A stretch of DNA of 64,000 nucleotides, taken from positions 310,001-374,000 of the forward strand of contig NZ_JAGPNM010000003.1 in the NCBI RefSeq assembly GCF_018831085.1, written 5' to 3'. Made by a program: the position numbers and the translations under genes. This DNA is from Rheinheimera oceanensis (GTDB taxonomy: Bacteria > Pseudomonadota > Gammaproteobacteria > Enterobacterales > Alteromonadaceae). How positions within the stretch are numbered: the stretch's first letter is position 1; every line of letters starts with the position of its first letter. The notes beneath the pieces are model-generated. The model was not told the DNA's origin, ran no database searches, and saw nothing but the letters and a program-made list of their open reading frames with translations. Shown piece by piece: positions 50,847-62,503 of the stretch.

Positions 50847-50958
50847 TAATGTAGATAATTTGACCATGTAGTCAAGTTATTTGCAAAATTAAACCAATAT
50901 TTTACCAATATTTAACCCAAAGCTCCTTTGATGGAATACGCAGGCATGGCTATAGTTT

Positions 50959-51279
50959 ATGAGCGGAAATAAAGAAGGTAACGTACAACATGGTGGTTTA
51001 GAGGAACTGACACGGCAACGTGTGGCTCCGCCACCGATGTATAAAGTAGTGCTGCATAACGACGATTACACCCCGATGGACTTTGTCATTGATGTGTTAA
51101 GCCGTTTTTTTAATATGCAGTATGAACAGGCAACTGAAGTAATGTTAAAAGTACATTACGAAGGTAAAGGGGTATGTGGCGTTTTTACCGCAGAAATTGC
51201 GGAAACTAAAGTGCAGCAGGTTATGCAGTATGCGAAAGAGCATCAACACCCGCTGCTCTGTACCATGGAGCGCGCTTAA
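50959..51279 (+). CDS. clpS: ATP-dependent Clp protease adaptor ClpS
   Basis: This 106-residue adaptor binds N-degron residues and hands substrates to ClpA. It shows the disordered N-terminus then [40 protein letters not shown] and the C-terminal [10 protein letters not shown]. It is divergent from cspD and directly upstream of clpA. Confidence 0.96.
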   Translation: MSGNKEGNVQHGGLEELTRQRVAPPPMYKVVLHNDDYTPMDFVIDVLSRFFNMQYEQATEVMLKVHYEGKGVCGVFTAEIAETKVQQVMQYAKEHQHPLLCTMERA

Positions 51280-51333
51280 GGTAAGTCCTGGCATGATTCT
51301 GGTGTCGTTACTCAGGTGGATTAGGAGTAGTGT

Positions 51334-53601
51334 ATGTTAAATAAAGATCTTGAGTTAACTCTGAATTTGGCTTTCAGGTTTGCGCGTGAGCGCCGTCATG
51401 AGTATATGACGGTAGAACACTTGCTGCTGGCGTTGCTTGACAACCCGGCTGCAGGTGATGCACTGCGCTCTTGTGGCGCAAATATTGAAAAACTGCGGCT
51501 GGAACTGGGCAGCTTTATCGATTCGACCACGCCAGTATTACCCGACGGTGAAATGGAGCGTGATACCCAGCCCACTTTGGGGTTTCAGCGTGTATTGCAA
51601 CGTGCAGTGTTTCATGTGCAGTCATCCGGCAAGGCGGAGGTAACCGGTGCCAATGTACTGGTAGCGATTTTTAGTGAGCAGGAATCGCAAGCGGTATATT
51701 TACTGAAGAAAATTGATATTAGCCGCCTCGATGTAGTGAATTTTATTTCTCATGGTGTAACCAAAACTGAAAAGTTAGAACAACATGATGAACACACCGC
51801 AGAAGACGCCAGCGAAACCCTGAGCGAAGATAGCAAGTATCTGGAAAACTTTACCGCCAATTTGAATATTCAGGCAAAGAACGGCCAGATTGACCCGTTG
51901 ATTGGCCGTGAGCATGAAGTAGAGCGGGCCATTCAGGTATTGTGCCGGCGCAAGAAAAATAATCCGCTGCTGGTAGGGGAAGCCGGTGTAGGTAAAACCG
52001 CTATTGCTGAAGGTTTGGCGTATCGTATTGTGCACAAAGAAGTTCCAGACGTTATTGCCAACGCTACGATTTACTCACTGGATATGGGCGCTCTGCTGGC
52101 GGGTACCAAATACCGTGGCGATTTTGAAAAACGGCTGAAGTCTTTGCTCAAAGAGCTGGAGCGGGAAAAAGACGCGATTTTATTTATTGATGAAATTCAT
52201 ACTGTCATCGGTGCCGGTGCAGCCTCCGGTGGTGTGATGGATGCCAGTAACCTGATTAAACCCTTGTTGTCCAGCGGCCGTTTGCGTTGTATGGGGTCTA
52301 CCACTTATCAGGAATTTAAAAGCATTTTTGAGAAAGACACAGCACTGGTGCGCCGTTTCCAGAAAATTGATGTGGCTGAGCCAAGCGTAGAAGATACCAC
52401 CCGGATTTTGCTCGGCTTAAAAGAGCGCTACGAGCAGCATCACAATGTGCGTTATACGCAAAAGGCCATTCGCGCGGCGGCAGAGTTATCGGCCAAGTAT
52501 ATTAATGAACGTCATTTACCGGACAAGGCCATTGACGTCATAGATGAAGCCGGAGCCAGCCAGCGCTTATTGCCGCTATCTAAGCGTAAAAAAGTGATCA
52601 ATGTGCCGGAAATTGAGCATGTTATTGCAAAAATGGCGCGTATTCCGGAGAAGTCGGTATCGGCATCAGATAAAGATGTGCTGGCAAATTTAGACCGCAA
52701 TTTAAAACTGGTGGTGTTCGGCCAGAACGAACCTATTGAAGTACTGACATCGGCTATCCGCTTATCGCGCTCCGGTCTTGGCAACGAAGAAAAACCGATA
52801 GGTAACTTCCTGTTTGCCGGCCCTACCGGTGTGGGTAAAACTGAGGTAACCAAGCAACTGGCTAAGGCATTGGGAGTAGAACTGCTGCGGTTTGATATGT
52901 CGGAATACATGGAGCGCCATGCTATCAGCCGCTTAATTGGTGCACCGCCTGGTTATGTGGGCTTTGAGCAGGGCGGTTTACTGACCGATGCCGTGTCAAA
53001 ACATCCGTATTCAGTAGTACTGCTGGATGAAATCGAAAAAGCACACAGCGATATTTATAATATTCTGCTGCAGGTAATGGACCATGGTACCCTAACCGAC
53101 AATAACGGCCGCAAGATTGATTTTCGTAATGTGGTACTGGTCATGACCACCAATGCCGGTGTGCAGGAAACCATCCGTAAATCGATTGGTTTTAAACAAC
53201 AAGACCATAGCCATGATGCATTGTCAGAAATTAACCGTACTTTTAGTCCGGAGTTCAGAAACCGGCTCGATGGCATTATCTGGTTCCAGCATCTGGGCGC
53301 GGATATTATTCTGCAAATTGTTGACAAGTTTATCTGTGATTTACAGGTACAACTGGACAAAAAGCAGGTATCAATGGAGCTAAGCAGTGCAGCAAGGCAA
53401 TGGCTGGCTGACAAAGGTTATGACCATGCCATGGGCGCGCGGCCAATGGCCCGGGTTATTCAGGAGCAGCTGAAAAAGCCGCTGGCGAATGAAATTCTGT
53501 TCGGCCGTTTACTGCATGGCGGTGACGTGCGGGTAGATCTGGTAGATGGCCAGTTAAGCTTTGAGTATCAAACCACAGAAGAGGCCGCACTGGCAGAGTA
53601 A
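51334..53601 (+). CDS. clpA: ATP-dependent Clp protease ATP-binding subunit ClpA
   Basis: This AAA+ unfoldase works with ClpP and ClpS. The 755-residue protein (E. coli 758) has an N-domain and two AAA modules with Walker [14 protein letters not shown] and [14 protein letters not shown], the Walker [16 protein letters not shown] and [11 protein letters not shown], and the arginine-finger regions. It follows clpS after 54 bases, behind GATTAGGAG. Confidence 0.97.
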   Translation: MLNKDLELTLNLAFRFARERRHEYMTVEHLLLALLDNPAAGDALRSCGANIEKLRLELGSFIDSTTPVLPDGEMERDTQPTLGFQRVLQRAVFHVQSSGKAEVTGANVLVAIFSEQESQAVYLLKKIDISRLDVVNFISHGVTKTEKLEQHDEHTAEDASETLSEDSKYLENFTANLNIQAKNGQIDPLIGREHEVERAIQVLCRRKKNNPLLVGEAGVGKTAIAEGLAYRIVHKEVPDVIANATIYSLDMGALLAGTKYRGDFEKRLKSLLKELEREKDAILFIDEIHTVIGAGAASGGVMDASNLIKPLLSSGRLRCMGSTTYQEFKSIFEKDTALVRRFQKIDVAEPSVEDTTRILLGLKERYEQHHNVRYTQKAIRAAAELSAKYINERHLPDKAIDVIDEAGASQRLLPLSKRKKVINVPEIEHVIAKMARIPEKSVSASDKDVLANLDRNLKLVVFGQNEPIEVLTSAIRLSRSGLGNEEKPIGNFLFAGPTGVGKTEVTKQLAKALGVELLRFDMSEYMERHAISRLIGAPPGYVGFEQGGLLTDAVSKHPYSVVLLDEIEKAHSDIYNILLQVMDHGTLTDNNGRKIDFRNVVLVMTTNAGVQETIRKSIGFKQQDHSHDALSEINRTFSPEFRNRLDGIIWFQHLGADIILQIVDKFICDLQVQLDKKQVSMELSSAARQWLADKGYDHAMGARPMARVIQEQLKKPLANEILFGRLLHGGDVRVDLVDGQLSFEYQTTEEAALAE

Positions 53602-53634
53602 CGCCGGATAACCTCAGCGTTAAAGCAAAACAGT

Positions 53635-53656
53635 AAACCCGGCCAAGGCCGGGTTT
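53635..53656. terminator. Hairpin between clpA and infA
   Basis: AAACCCGGCC, AA, GGCCGGGTTT is a perfect 10-base stem between the convergent genes clpA and infA. The following T run is short. Confidence 0.6.
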
Positions 53657-53674
53657 GTGTTATCTGGCATAAAG

Positions 53675-53905
<231 letters not shown>

Positions 53906-53999
53906 TCAGCGTACTTGCCTCTTAATATTGGGTGAACCATAAAAAAACTGCGCAGATTGTGCCGAAATCATCGGCATAAGTAAAGCAACAAGCGCTTTT

Positions 54000-54701
54000 T
54001 TAGCCAAATGAATGCCATTGCCCCTGAATAAAGCGTTGTTGCGGCAAAAAAGCGTCCTTATAGGCCATTTTCTGGCAGGCATTAATCTGATAACCCAGAT
54101 ACAACCAGTTTTTCTGCTCACGCCCGGCACATTGCAATAAATACAATATGGCTAAAATACCGGGAGAGAGCGCACTGACATCGGGATGAAAAAAAGTGTA
54201 CACCGCCGAATAAGCCTCTGTTGTTTCATCAACAATAGTTACTGCCACTAATTGCTGCTGATAATATTGTTCCAGATAACGTACTTTTAACCATGAGCAA
54301 TTTAACATGGCATCCAGCTGAGCCTGCTCGGGTGGGTACATACTGCCATCAGCATGTTTATGACAGATGTAAGCAGCAAATAGCGGAAAATAATCTGTGC
54401 TGGCACCGGCACTCAGTTTGTACTGCCAACCGATACGTTGTGCTTTATTAAGTAAACGGCGCTGGCTGCGGCTGGCATTAAAAGCCGCAGGGTTAATACG
54501 TACTGACTCACAGGCGCGGCAGGCCGGGCAGTGTGGCGTGTAAACCTGCTCACCGCTGCGGCGAAAGTTAAGCTCAAGCAATTGCTGGTACAGCGCTGCG
54601 CTAACAGGCTGTTCTGGCAGCAAGAATACCAGTTGTTCCTGCTGTGCGCCCAGATAATTGCAGGGCGCTGGTGCTGTCAGGCCAAAACGCAGCTCATGCA
54701 T
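54000..54701 (-). CDS. bpt: Leucyl/arginyl N-degron transferase (Bpt/Ate-type)
   Basis: This transferase adds leucine to proteins that begin with Asp or Glu, making them ClpS substrates. The 233-residue protein shows the N-terminal cysteine cluster HCPACRACESVRINP, NKAQRIGW, and the acetyltransferase-like YLGYQINACQKMAYK region. It overlaps aat by eight bases. The bacterial Bpt type is assigned from the cysteine motif, length and neighbours. Confidence 0.92.
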   Translation of the reverse strand: MHELRFGLTAPAPCNYLGAQQEQLVFLLPEQPVSAALYQQLLELNFRRSGEQVYTPHCPACRACESVRINPAAFNASRSQRRLLNKAQRIGWQYKLSAGASTDYFPLFAAYICHKHADGSMYPPEQAQLDAMLNCSWLKVRYLEQYYQQQLVAVTIVDETTEAYSAVYTFFHPDVSALSPGILAILYLLQCAGREQKNWLYLGYQINACQKMAYKDAFLPQQRFIQGQWHSFG

Positions 54702-55416
54702 TGGTATTGTCCAATGTGATCATGCGGGCTTGCCAGTGGGATGGCGGTGTTATTTGCTGGCGGTATTGCTGCAACAGTTGTACATAGTTATTACGTGACA
54801 TCTCTTTTGCCCCCAGTTGCATAAGAAACGGATTAGGTAACTGGCAATCAATCCAACCGGGTGCAACCTGCTGTAAATGTTGTTGCAAGGCAACTAATGC
54901 CAGTTTGGCGGTATCCGGCAAGCGGTTAAACATCGACTCACCACAAAACAGGCTGCCTACCAGCACGCCATATAATCCGCCAACTAAGCGCTCTTGTTGC
55001 CACACTTCAATACTGTGAGCGTGCCCCTGTAAGTGTAATTGCAGATAAGCCTGCTGCATTTCTGGCAGGATCCAGGTCGCGGGTTGGCGTGCTCTGGGGG
55101 CTGCGCATTGGGCTATAACCTGTGTAAATGCAGTATTGATACTAAAGCGTAGCTGATGGCGGTTAATCTGTTTTCTTAGTGTGCGGTTTAGTTTAAGACT
55201 ATCAGGGGCAAAAGCGGCGCGCACAGACGGGCTCCACCATAACAGTGGATCGCCTTCACTAAACCAGGGAAAAATACCCTGTGAATAAGCATTGATAAGG
55301 CGGGGCGCAGATAAATCTCCGCCCATTGCCAATAAACCATCGGGCTCGGCCAACGCACGATGCAGCGCAGGAAAGCTGATATCGTCTGCCGATAGCTGCG
55401 GCAAATAAATGGTCAC
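54694..55416 (-). CDS. aat: Leucyl/phenylalanyl-tRNA-protein transferase
   Basis: This enzyme adds Leu or Phe to proteins that begin with Lys, Arg or Met, creating N-degrons for ClpS-ClpAP. The 240-residue protein shows EPDGLLAMGGDLSAPRLINA, GIFPWFSEGDPLLWWSPS, VGGLYGVLVGSLFCGESMFN and DCQLPNPFLMQLGAKEMSRN. It lies 12 bases after trxB on the same strand. Confidence 0.96.
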   Translation of the reverse strand: MTIYLPQLSADDISFPALHRALAEPDGLLAMGGDLSAPRLINAYSQGIFPWFSEGDPLLWWSPSVRAAFAPDSLKLNRTLRKQINRHQLRFSINTAFTQVIAQCAAPRARQPATWILPEMQQAYLQLHLQGHAHSIEVWQQERLVGGLYGVLVGSLFCGESMFNRLPDTAKLALVALQQHLQQVAPGWIDCQLPNPFLMQLGAKEMSRNNYVQLLQQYRQQITPPSHWQARMITLDNTNA

Positions 55417-55428
55417 GGAGTAACCTGT

Positions 55429-56472
<1,044 letters not shown>

Positions 56473-56619
56473 TTAATCTGTGTCGCCCTGTAAAGCCTGG
56501 CTTGCTATGCTATGGTTAGTTTGTACCGCATACTTTAACTGCTTTAATATTAACTGCTTGGATTGCCAGAAATTATCGGGGGCATTTTGCACTGTCAGAA
56601 AATAGGGATAGTTTTCATT

Positions 56620-59600
56620 GTGCGTTGTTTGTTGGTGTTGCTGGCTTATTGCACCGGCGCATCGGCTGAACAGCATTACGTGCGGATTGGCGTTGACGAC
56701 GGCCTGCCGAATGCCACTATTTACAGCATTAAACAAGATAGCACCGGTTTTTTATGGCTTGGCTCTACTAATTCGGGTTTATTACGCTACGACGGCTACC
56801 GCTTTGTTGAATTTGCAGTGCTCACCACTGCTGAGCTGCGGCACCACCAGACACCTGATGTAGGAGTGGTACTAATTGATAATGCGGATAATATCTGGGC
56901 CGGTACCTGGGGCCTTGGGTTATCAAGACTGGATGCCCAAACCGGAGAATTAACACGTTATACCCGTGAAAACGGGCTGGCCGGAAACCAGATCCAGAGC
57001 TTGTTGCAAGACGCAAACGGTAATATCTGGGTGGGCACGACATCGGGGTTAAGCCGGGTAGATACTCAGTTTCAGATCACGAATATTGGCCAGGTGGGGT
57101 CTGAACAGGCATTGGCAGATCAGCGGATCTGGAGTTTAAGCCAAACACATGACGGGGCGGTCTGGGTTGGTACTTCTGCCGGTTTACATAGCTGGCAGCC
57201 AGATAAAGGTTTAAGCCAGGTATATCAATTAGTTAACCATAAAGACGACTCAGTATCCGGTAATTTTAGCCGGGATAACGAAATCCGTGCAGTTTATGCC
57301 CTAGGGCAACAGCTCTGGGTTGGCAGCCGGCAAGGACTGTTTTTGTTTAACCGGCAACGGCTTCAGTTTGAGCGGGTGCCTTTGGCTCTGTACGGTGAGC
57401 CAGAGCCGTTAATTAATATACTGTCATTTGACTACAGTACTGCCGAGTTATTGGCAGGTAGTTATAGCGGCTTGTATCGCGTGTCGCCAGATCATCAGGC
57501 CGGGCATGGCGTAAAAAAAGCTGAACTAGGTAATGTTAACGTACGCAGTATTTTGCAGGATAACTCTGGCGTGCTGTGGGTGGGTTCGCGGGAAAGTGGT
57601 TTGTTTCGCAGTATCTTATCCAGTAAAGCATTTGATAATATCAGTGCTTTTTCCACCGCACTTGGTGCACAAAAAACATTTTCTGTTACCGCTATTTTTA
57701 AACAACCTGATGCGCTTTGGCTTGGCAGCTCAAATGGTATATATCGCATTACATTGCCTACCGGAGATTTTCAGTTCTTCAGCACAGGCAGCAGAGTTAA
57801 CGCCATAGCCGCAACACCACAGAACGAGCTTTATATTGCCTCTGATACCGGGTTGTTAAAATATAACGGCACGGCAAAGCTGATAAAAACCGATGAGCCA
57901 TTTGAGCTGGCTAACGTTGTCAACCGTAATGTAAGAGACTTACATATTGATGCAGCCGGCAGGTTTTATCTGGGCATGTGGGGAGAAGGCGTTATAGCCT
58001 GGCAACCTGAACGTCAGCATACAAAGCGTTGGTTAATGCAGTTGTCAGACAATATGGTGGGCAATGCGGTTCAGCAATTGCTTGTTGGCTCTTCGCAGCA
58101 GCTTTGGGTGGCAACACGTTATAGCGGCTTGTTTCAGATCGATTTAGCTACAGATCACATCACACAGCATACTGCCGGTGCTACTTCAGGCATAAAATTA
58201 CCCCACAATGATATTCACTGTGTAAGTGAACATGCAGCTGTATTGGCTGTTTGCACCCGCGAGGGGTTATTACTGGTAAACCTGACAACAGCGGAGCAGC
58301 AGTTGCTGACAACACAAGACAGCTTACCGGATAACGATATCTTGGGGGTGTTGCAACAAGATCAGCAATTATGGGTTATGACCCCGAAGGGGCTGGCGCT
58401 CAGGCTGGCCGGCCAGCAGCATTTTATTCACTATAACCGTAATGACGGTATGGTAAGTTCTGAGTTAAATACCAATGCGGTATTTGCCGACGACAGCGGT
58501 ATTTTATTTGGTGCTATTGCCGGGCTGATAGTGGTAAAGCCTGACCAACTGCAAAGTAACCAGAAAGTGCCTGAACCGGTGTTATCCGCCTTGGTGATTG
58601 ACTACCAGCAATTGCAAATTAAACCGCATAAGCAGCCCTGGGAGATAATTAATTTATCGGCGGATCAGCATACGATGAATTTTGAATTCAGCGCTTTGGA
58701 TTATCAGGACCCACAGCGTAACCAGTTTCAATATCAGCTTGAAGGTATTGATAAAAGCTGGGTTATTGCGAATGAACGCAACAGTGCCTTTTACGCAAAC
58801 CTGCCGGTTGGCACCTATCCGTTGTGGCTGAAAGCCTCTAATAATCATGGCGTTTTCAGTGAGCCGGTCAAGGTAGCTACCTTAAATGTTATGCCGCATT
58901 GGTGGCAGCAAAGCTGGGTAATGTATTCGCTTATTGCACTTGTAAGCCTGTTGCTGTGGCTGATGCATCAGTATCGCTTACGCCATGTCAGGCAAATAAA
59001 CCGTTTGCTGCAGGCAGCGGTAGAAAATAAAGTGAAGGCACAAACCGTGCTGGAAACCCGGGTGGCCGAACGAACAAGGGCACTGGAGGAGAGTTCTGTT
59101 ACATTGTCACTACGCACCCGGCAATTGGAACGCAGTCTGGATGAGTTGGCTAAAACCAACCAGGACCTGAAACTGCTGGATAAACTAAAGGATGAGTTTA
59201 TTGCTACGGTAAGCCATGAATTGCGTACACCGCTTACTGCGATAAGAGGCGCCATAGGGCTGATTACGCAAAAGGTAGTTACAGCTGATTCTGCATTGTA
59301 TCAGGATATGCTGCAAACGGCCCAGGCTAACAGTGAACGGCTGGCGCATTTGATTAACGATCTGCTGGATTTACAAAAATTTGCCGCTGGCACTTTCACG
59401 CTGAATATCACCCGGTTGGATATTACCGCACTGACCCGGCATGCAGTTAATGCCATGCAGCCTTATGCCAGCCGTTATCAGGTTGAACTGCAACTGGCAT
59501 CAGAGCCGGAACAACCCTTGTGGGTAGAAGCAGATGCCCTGCGGTTAAGGCAGGTTATTGACAACCTTATTTCCAATGCGGTGAAGTTTTCGGCGGCACA

Positions 59601-59889
59601 AGGGGTGGTAATAGTGCGTCTGGTTGAGTTGCAGCAAAGTATAAGGTTTGAAGTTGAAGATTTTGGCAGCGGTATTCCGGCCGAATTTCAAAAGCATATC
59701 TTTGGTAAGTTTTCTCAGGCCGACGCTTCTGACAGCCGGGCAAAAGAAGGCACCGGGCTTGGCCTGGCGATATGTAAAAAGATTATCGAAAATCATCATG
59801 GCCAGATTGGTTTTACCTCTTCAGCGGGGCAAGGCACAGTCTTTTGGTTTAAATTAGCCCGGCAGCATGAGCCTGTTTTAACAGGTTAA
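56620..59889 (+). CDS. Membrane sensor histidine kinase with two-component propeller repeats
   Basis: This roughly 1089-residue sensor has a signal peptide (RCLLVLLAYCTGASA) and a large periplasmic part with many Reg_prop blade repeats (GLPNATIYSIKQDSTGFLWL, GNIWVGTTSGLSRVD and others). A Y_Y_Y domain ends near VGTYPLWLKASNN. A membrane segment (QSWVMYSLIALVSLLLWLM), a coiled linker and a transmitter with His866 in TVSHELRTPLTAI and DNLISNAVKFS, GSGIPAEF, GTGLGLAIC follow. It has no receiver or helix-turn-helix domain and no partner regulator is nearby. The GTG at 56620 is preferred because it opens the signal peptide behind AGGGA; a TTG at 56563 is the other option. Confidence 0.85.
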   Translation: MRCLLVLLAYCTGASAEQHYVRIGVDDGLPNATIYSIKQDSTGFLWLGSTNSGLLRYDGYRFVEFAVLTTAELRHHQTPDVGVVLIDNADNIWAGTWGLGLSRLDAQTGELTRYTRENGLAGNQIQSLLQDANGNIWVGTTSGLSRVDTQFQITNIGQVGSEQALADQRIWSLSQTHDGAVWVGTSAGLHSWQPDKGLSQVYQLVNHKDDSVSGNFSRDNEIRAVYALGQQLWVGSRQGLFLFNRQRLQFERVPLALYGEPEPLINILSFDYSTAELLAGSYSGLYRVSPDHQAGHGVKKAELGNVNVRSILQDNSGVLWVGSRESGLFRSILSSKAFDNISAFSTALGAQKTFSVTAIFKQPDALWLGSSNGIYRITLPTGDFQFFSTGSRVNAIAATPQNELYIASDTGLLKYNGTAKLIKTDEPFELANVVNRNVRDLHIDAAGRFYLGMWGEGVIAWQPERQHTKRWLMQLSDNMVGNAVQQLLVGSSQQLWVATRYSGLFQIDLATDHITQHTAGATSGIKLPHNDIHCVSEHAAVLAVCTREGLLLVNLTTAEQQLLTTQDSLPDNDILGVLQQDQQLWVMTPKGLALRLAGQQHFIHYNRNDGMVSSELNTNAVFADDSGILFGAIAGLIVVKPDQLQSNQKVPEPVLSALVIDYQQLQIKPHKQPWEIINLSADQHTMNFEFSALDYQDPQRNQFQYQLEGIDKSWVIANERNSAFYANLPVGTYPLWLKASNNHGVFSEPVKVATLNVMPHWWQQSWVMYSLIALVSLLLWLMHQYRLRHVRQINRLLQAAVENKVKAQTVLETRVAERTRALEESSVTLSLRTRQLERSLDELAKTNQDLKLLDKLKDEFIATVSHELRTPLTAIRGAIGLITQKVVTADSALYQDMLQTAQANSERLAHLINDLLDLQKFAAGTFTLNITRLDITALTRHAVNAMQPYASRYQVELQLASEPEQPLWVEADALRLRQVIDNLISNAVKFSAAQGVVIVRLVELQQSIRFEVEDFGSGIPAEFQKHIFGKFSQADASDSRAKEGTGLGLAICKKIIENHHGQIGFTSSAGQGTVFWFKLARQHEPVLTG

Positions 59890-60118
59890 TTTTTAACAAA
59901 CGTATTTATCATCATTGTTAAGCTCAATGTTGTACCTCAAAAAACTATTTTGTTTCTGATAGTTGTCTATTTTTTCTGGAATGGGTTTATCTCATACATT
60001 TGTAAATTATTTATAAGACCTTTGTAATGGTGGCAATTGCGGTTATCTGGTTAATTGCTAAGCAGCAGGATGCGGAACGTACAACAGGGACCTTAACTTA
60101 TAATCCAAGGGTACTGTA

Positions 60119-61714
60119 ATGAAAAACATGATGAAAAAAATGACAACTATACTGGCAGTTACATCTGCTGGTTGTTTTGCACTCAGCCTGACGTCGGTAG
60201 CGGTAGCAGAAGGTATAAAAAAAGCAGAGCCGGCAGCAGAGCGTGAATTTAGCCTGGCTGAACTGGCAGAAGATAAAACCAACCGTTACATTATTAAATT
60301 TAAAGAGCCGGTAGCACAGATGAGTGCTACCGGCACAGAGCAGCGTGCTGAGTTCTCGGTACAACGTGCACAGCAAGTGCTGCAAAAAGCCAACGTTAAT
60401 GCACTGTCACATTTAAAATCGGTGCATGCCAGTGTCGCCGAGCTGACACCTAAACAACTAAAGTTACTGCAGGCTAATCCTGAGGTTGAATACATTGAAG
60501 AAGATCATAAACGTTACCTGATGGATGTGATCACACCTATGGCACAAACCACACCTTATGGTATTACCATGGTGCAGGCTAATCAGGTAAGTGATGGCAG
60601 CGCTGGCAATACAAAAGTGTGTGTTATTGATACCGGTTGGACGTCAGGCCATGAAGATTTACAGAACTCGGGTGTGACGGGCTATTCTTTTTCCGGCCAT
60701 GGTAACTGGTATCAGGACGGTAACGGCCACGGTACTCATGTTGCCGGTACTATGGTGGCGTTAAACAATAACAGCGGTGTAGTGGGTGTTATTGGTTCCG
60801 GCCAGGCAGGGGTGCACATTGTTAAAATTTTCAATAATTCCGGCAACTGGACCACAGCTTCAAATCTGATCACGGCTATTCAGTCTTGTAAAGATGCCGG
60901 CGCTAAAGTGGTCAACATGAGTCTGGGTGGCAGCTCGTCTAACCAGACTGAAAATACGGCTATGACCAATTTCTACAATGGTGGCATGTTGCTGGTGGCT
61001 GCAGCCGGTAATGCTGGCAATACCAGTTTCTCCTACCCGGCGTCATACAACGCCGTGGTGTCGGTTGCTGCGGTAAACTCCAGTGGTGCCTTAGCCAGTT
61101 TTTCACAGCGTAACTCTCAGGTAGAAATTTCCGGTCCGGGTGTTAGCGTTAACTCCACCTGGAACAATGGTGGCTATAACAGTATTAGCGGCACGTCTAT
61201 GGCTTCGCCTCATGTAGCAGGTGTTGCTGCTCTGGTGTGGAGTAATCACCCGCAATGTACTGCAGCACAAATTCGTAATGCGCTTAATGCTACGGCAGAG
61301 GATCGCGGTGCCGCCGGGCGTGATACGTCTTACGGTTGGGGTATTGTAAAAGCCAAAGCAGCACATGATTACTTAACCAACAATGGCTGCGGCGGTGGTG
61401 GTACTAACCCACCACCAACCGGCGGTGCAACATTCCCTAACCTGTCGGCAAGCAGTGGCCAGTGGTTAAGAGGCAGTTATCAGATCCCGTCAGGTGTATC
61501 AACGGTAACTTTCCAGATATCCGGCGGTACCGGTGATGCAGATTTATATGTTAACTATGGTACTGAACCGAGCACAACAACCTATACCTGCCGGCCTTAC
61601 CTTAATGGTAACAATGAAGTTTGTACCATTAATAATCCGCAAGCCGGTACCTGGCATGTGGGGATCCGTGCCTACACGGCCTTTAGTGGTGTAACCTTCA
61701 GTTATCAGTACTGA
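60119..61714 (+). CDS. Secreted subtilisin-family (S8) serine protease with pre-peptidase C-terminal domain
   Basis: This 531-residue protein has a signal peptide (ending SVAVA), an inhibitor I9-type propeptide (about residues 55-132, RYIIKFKEPV to VEYIEEDHK) and the S8 domain. The triad is Asp171 (VIDTGW), His204 (GNGHGTHVAGT) and Ser360 (SGTSMASPHVAG), with AAAGNAGN as oxyanion Asn. A Gly/Pro linker leads to a PPC domain (about 445-531) with DADLYVNYG and GTWHVGIRAY. It resembles extracellular proteases of marine gammaproteobacteria, which lose the PPC domain on maturation. The ATG follows CCAAGGGTACTGTA. Confidence 0.95.
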   Translation: MKNMMKKMTTILAVTSAGCFALSLTSVAVAEGIKKAEPAAEREFSLAELAEDKTNRYIIKFKEPVAQMSATGTEQRAEFSVQRAQQVLQKANVNALSHLKSVHASVAELTPKQLKLLQANPEVEYIEEDHKRYLMDVITPMAQTTPYGITMVQANQVSDGSAGNTKVCVIDTGWTSGHEDLQNSGVTGYSFSGHGNWYQDGNGHGTHVAGTMVALNNNSGVVGVIGSGQAGVHIVKIFNNSGNWTTASNLITAIQSCKDAGAKVVNMSLGGSSSNQTENTAMTNFYNGGMLLVAAAGNAGNTSFSYPASYNAVVSVAAVNSSGALASFSQRNSQVEISGPGVSVNSTWNNGGYNSISGTSMASPHVAGVAALVWSNHPQCTAAQIRNALNATAEDRGAAGRDTSYGWGIVKAKAAHDYLTNNGCGGGGTNPPPTGGATFPNLSASSGQWLRGSYQIPSGVSTVTFQISGGTGDADLYVNYGTEPSTTTYTCRPYLNGNNEVCTINNPQAGTWHVGIRAYTAFSGVTFSYQY

Positions 61715-61721
61715 TAACGTC

Positions 61722-61753
61722 AAACAGGCCGGAAGATTCCGGCCTGTTTTTTT
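61722..61753. terminator. Terminator between subtilase and hemolysin III genes
   Basis: AAACAGGCCGGAA, GAT, TTCCGGCCTGTTT then more T bases. It follows the protease stop and touches the stop of the convergent gene. Confidence 0.92.
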
Positions 61754-62395
61754 CTATAGAGGCAGTACGTAGTAATACACCGCGAAAAAATGCAACACAC
61801 TGCCACCAAGCACAAATAAGTGCCAGATAGCATGGTGCATAAAAAGCCGCTTCCAGGCATAGAATATCACGCCAAAGGAGTAACTTAAGCCACCTGCCAG
61901 CAATAACAGCATGCCTCCGGTGTCGACATTATTCAGCATCGGCTGTATGGCAATAACTACCAGCCAGCCCATCCCCAGATACAACCCCAATGACAACTTT
62001 TTGTATTTCAGTGCTGTAGCCAGCTCTATTATTACGCCCGTTATTGCCACCAGCCAGATCAGGCCAAACAGCGGCAGGCCCCAGCTGTCGCGTAAATTTA
62101 CTAACGTAAATGGGGTATAGGTACCGGCAATAAGAATAAAAATTGCCGCATGGTCAAGCTGCCGTAGCCGGTGTTTAATCTCAATATGGTGAATTGAGTG
62201 ATACAGCGTAGAGCTGCTGTATAACAAGATCAGGCTGCTGCCATAAATAATACTGCTAAACAGACGCCAGTTGTCGTTTGCCTGTACAGACAGCTGTAGC
62301 ATTAATATCAGTGCTACAACACTGAGTATTGCGCCAATACCGTGGCTTATTGCATGTAACTGTTCTTCGATAGGGGAGTAATGTGTGGTTGTCAT
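61754..62395 (-). CDS. trhA: Hemolysin III / PAQR family membrane protein TrhA
   Basis: This 213-residue protein has seven hydrophobic segments and the family residues: EEQLHAISHGIGAILSVV, SSTLYHSIHHIEIKHRLRQL, DHAAIFILIAGTYTPFTLV and the final MHHAIWHLFVLGGSVLHFF, with the zinc-site histidines. It matches E. coli YqfA/TrhA (219 residues), linked to membrane energy state. It stands alone. Confidence 0.94.
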   Translation of the reverse strand: MTTTHYSPIEEQLHAISHGIGAILSVVALILMLQLSVQANDNWRLFSSIIYGSSLILLYSSSTLYHSIHHIEIKHRLRQLDHAAIFILIAGTYTPFTLVNLRDSWGLPLFGLIWLVAITGVIIELATALKYKKLSLGLYLGMGWLVVIAIQPMLNNVDTGGMLLLLAGGLSYSFGVIFYAWKRLFMHHAIWHLFVLGGSVLHFFAVYYYVLPL

Positions 62396-62503
62396 ATCAG
62401 GTTACCGGCGAGAGTATGCAGCATCTTAGCATGACATTGCCCGCTGCCAAGCTGTTACCGCGTAACAATTACCGTTAGAATGCCAGTTTTTTCCGGAGGT
62501 GCT

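Noticed and set aside
56473..56736. Minus-strand open frame of 87 codons upstream of trxB
   Set aside because: It overlaps the start of the sensor kinase, has no ribosome site and no recognisable sequence; it shadows the divergent promoter region.
59872..59895. CCTGTT/AACAGG with following T-rich stretch at the end of the sensor kinase
   Set aside because: The loop would be only two bases, so the usable stem is about five pairs; too weak to call a terminator.
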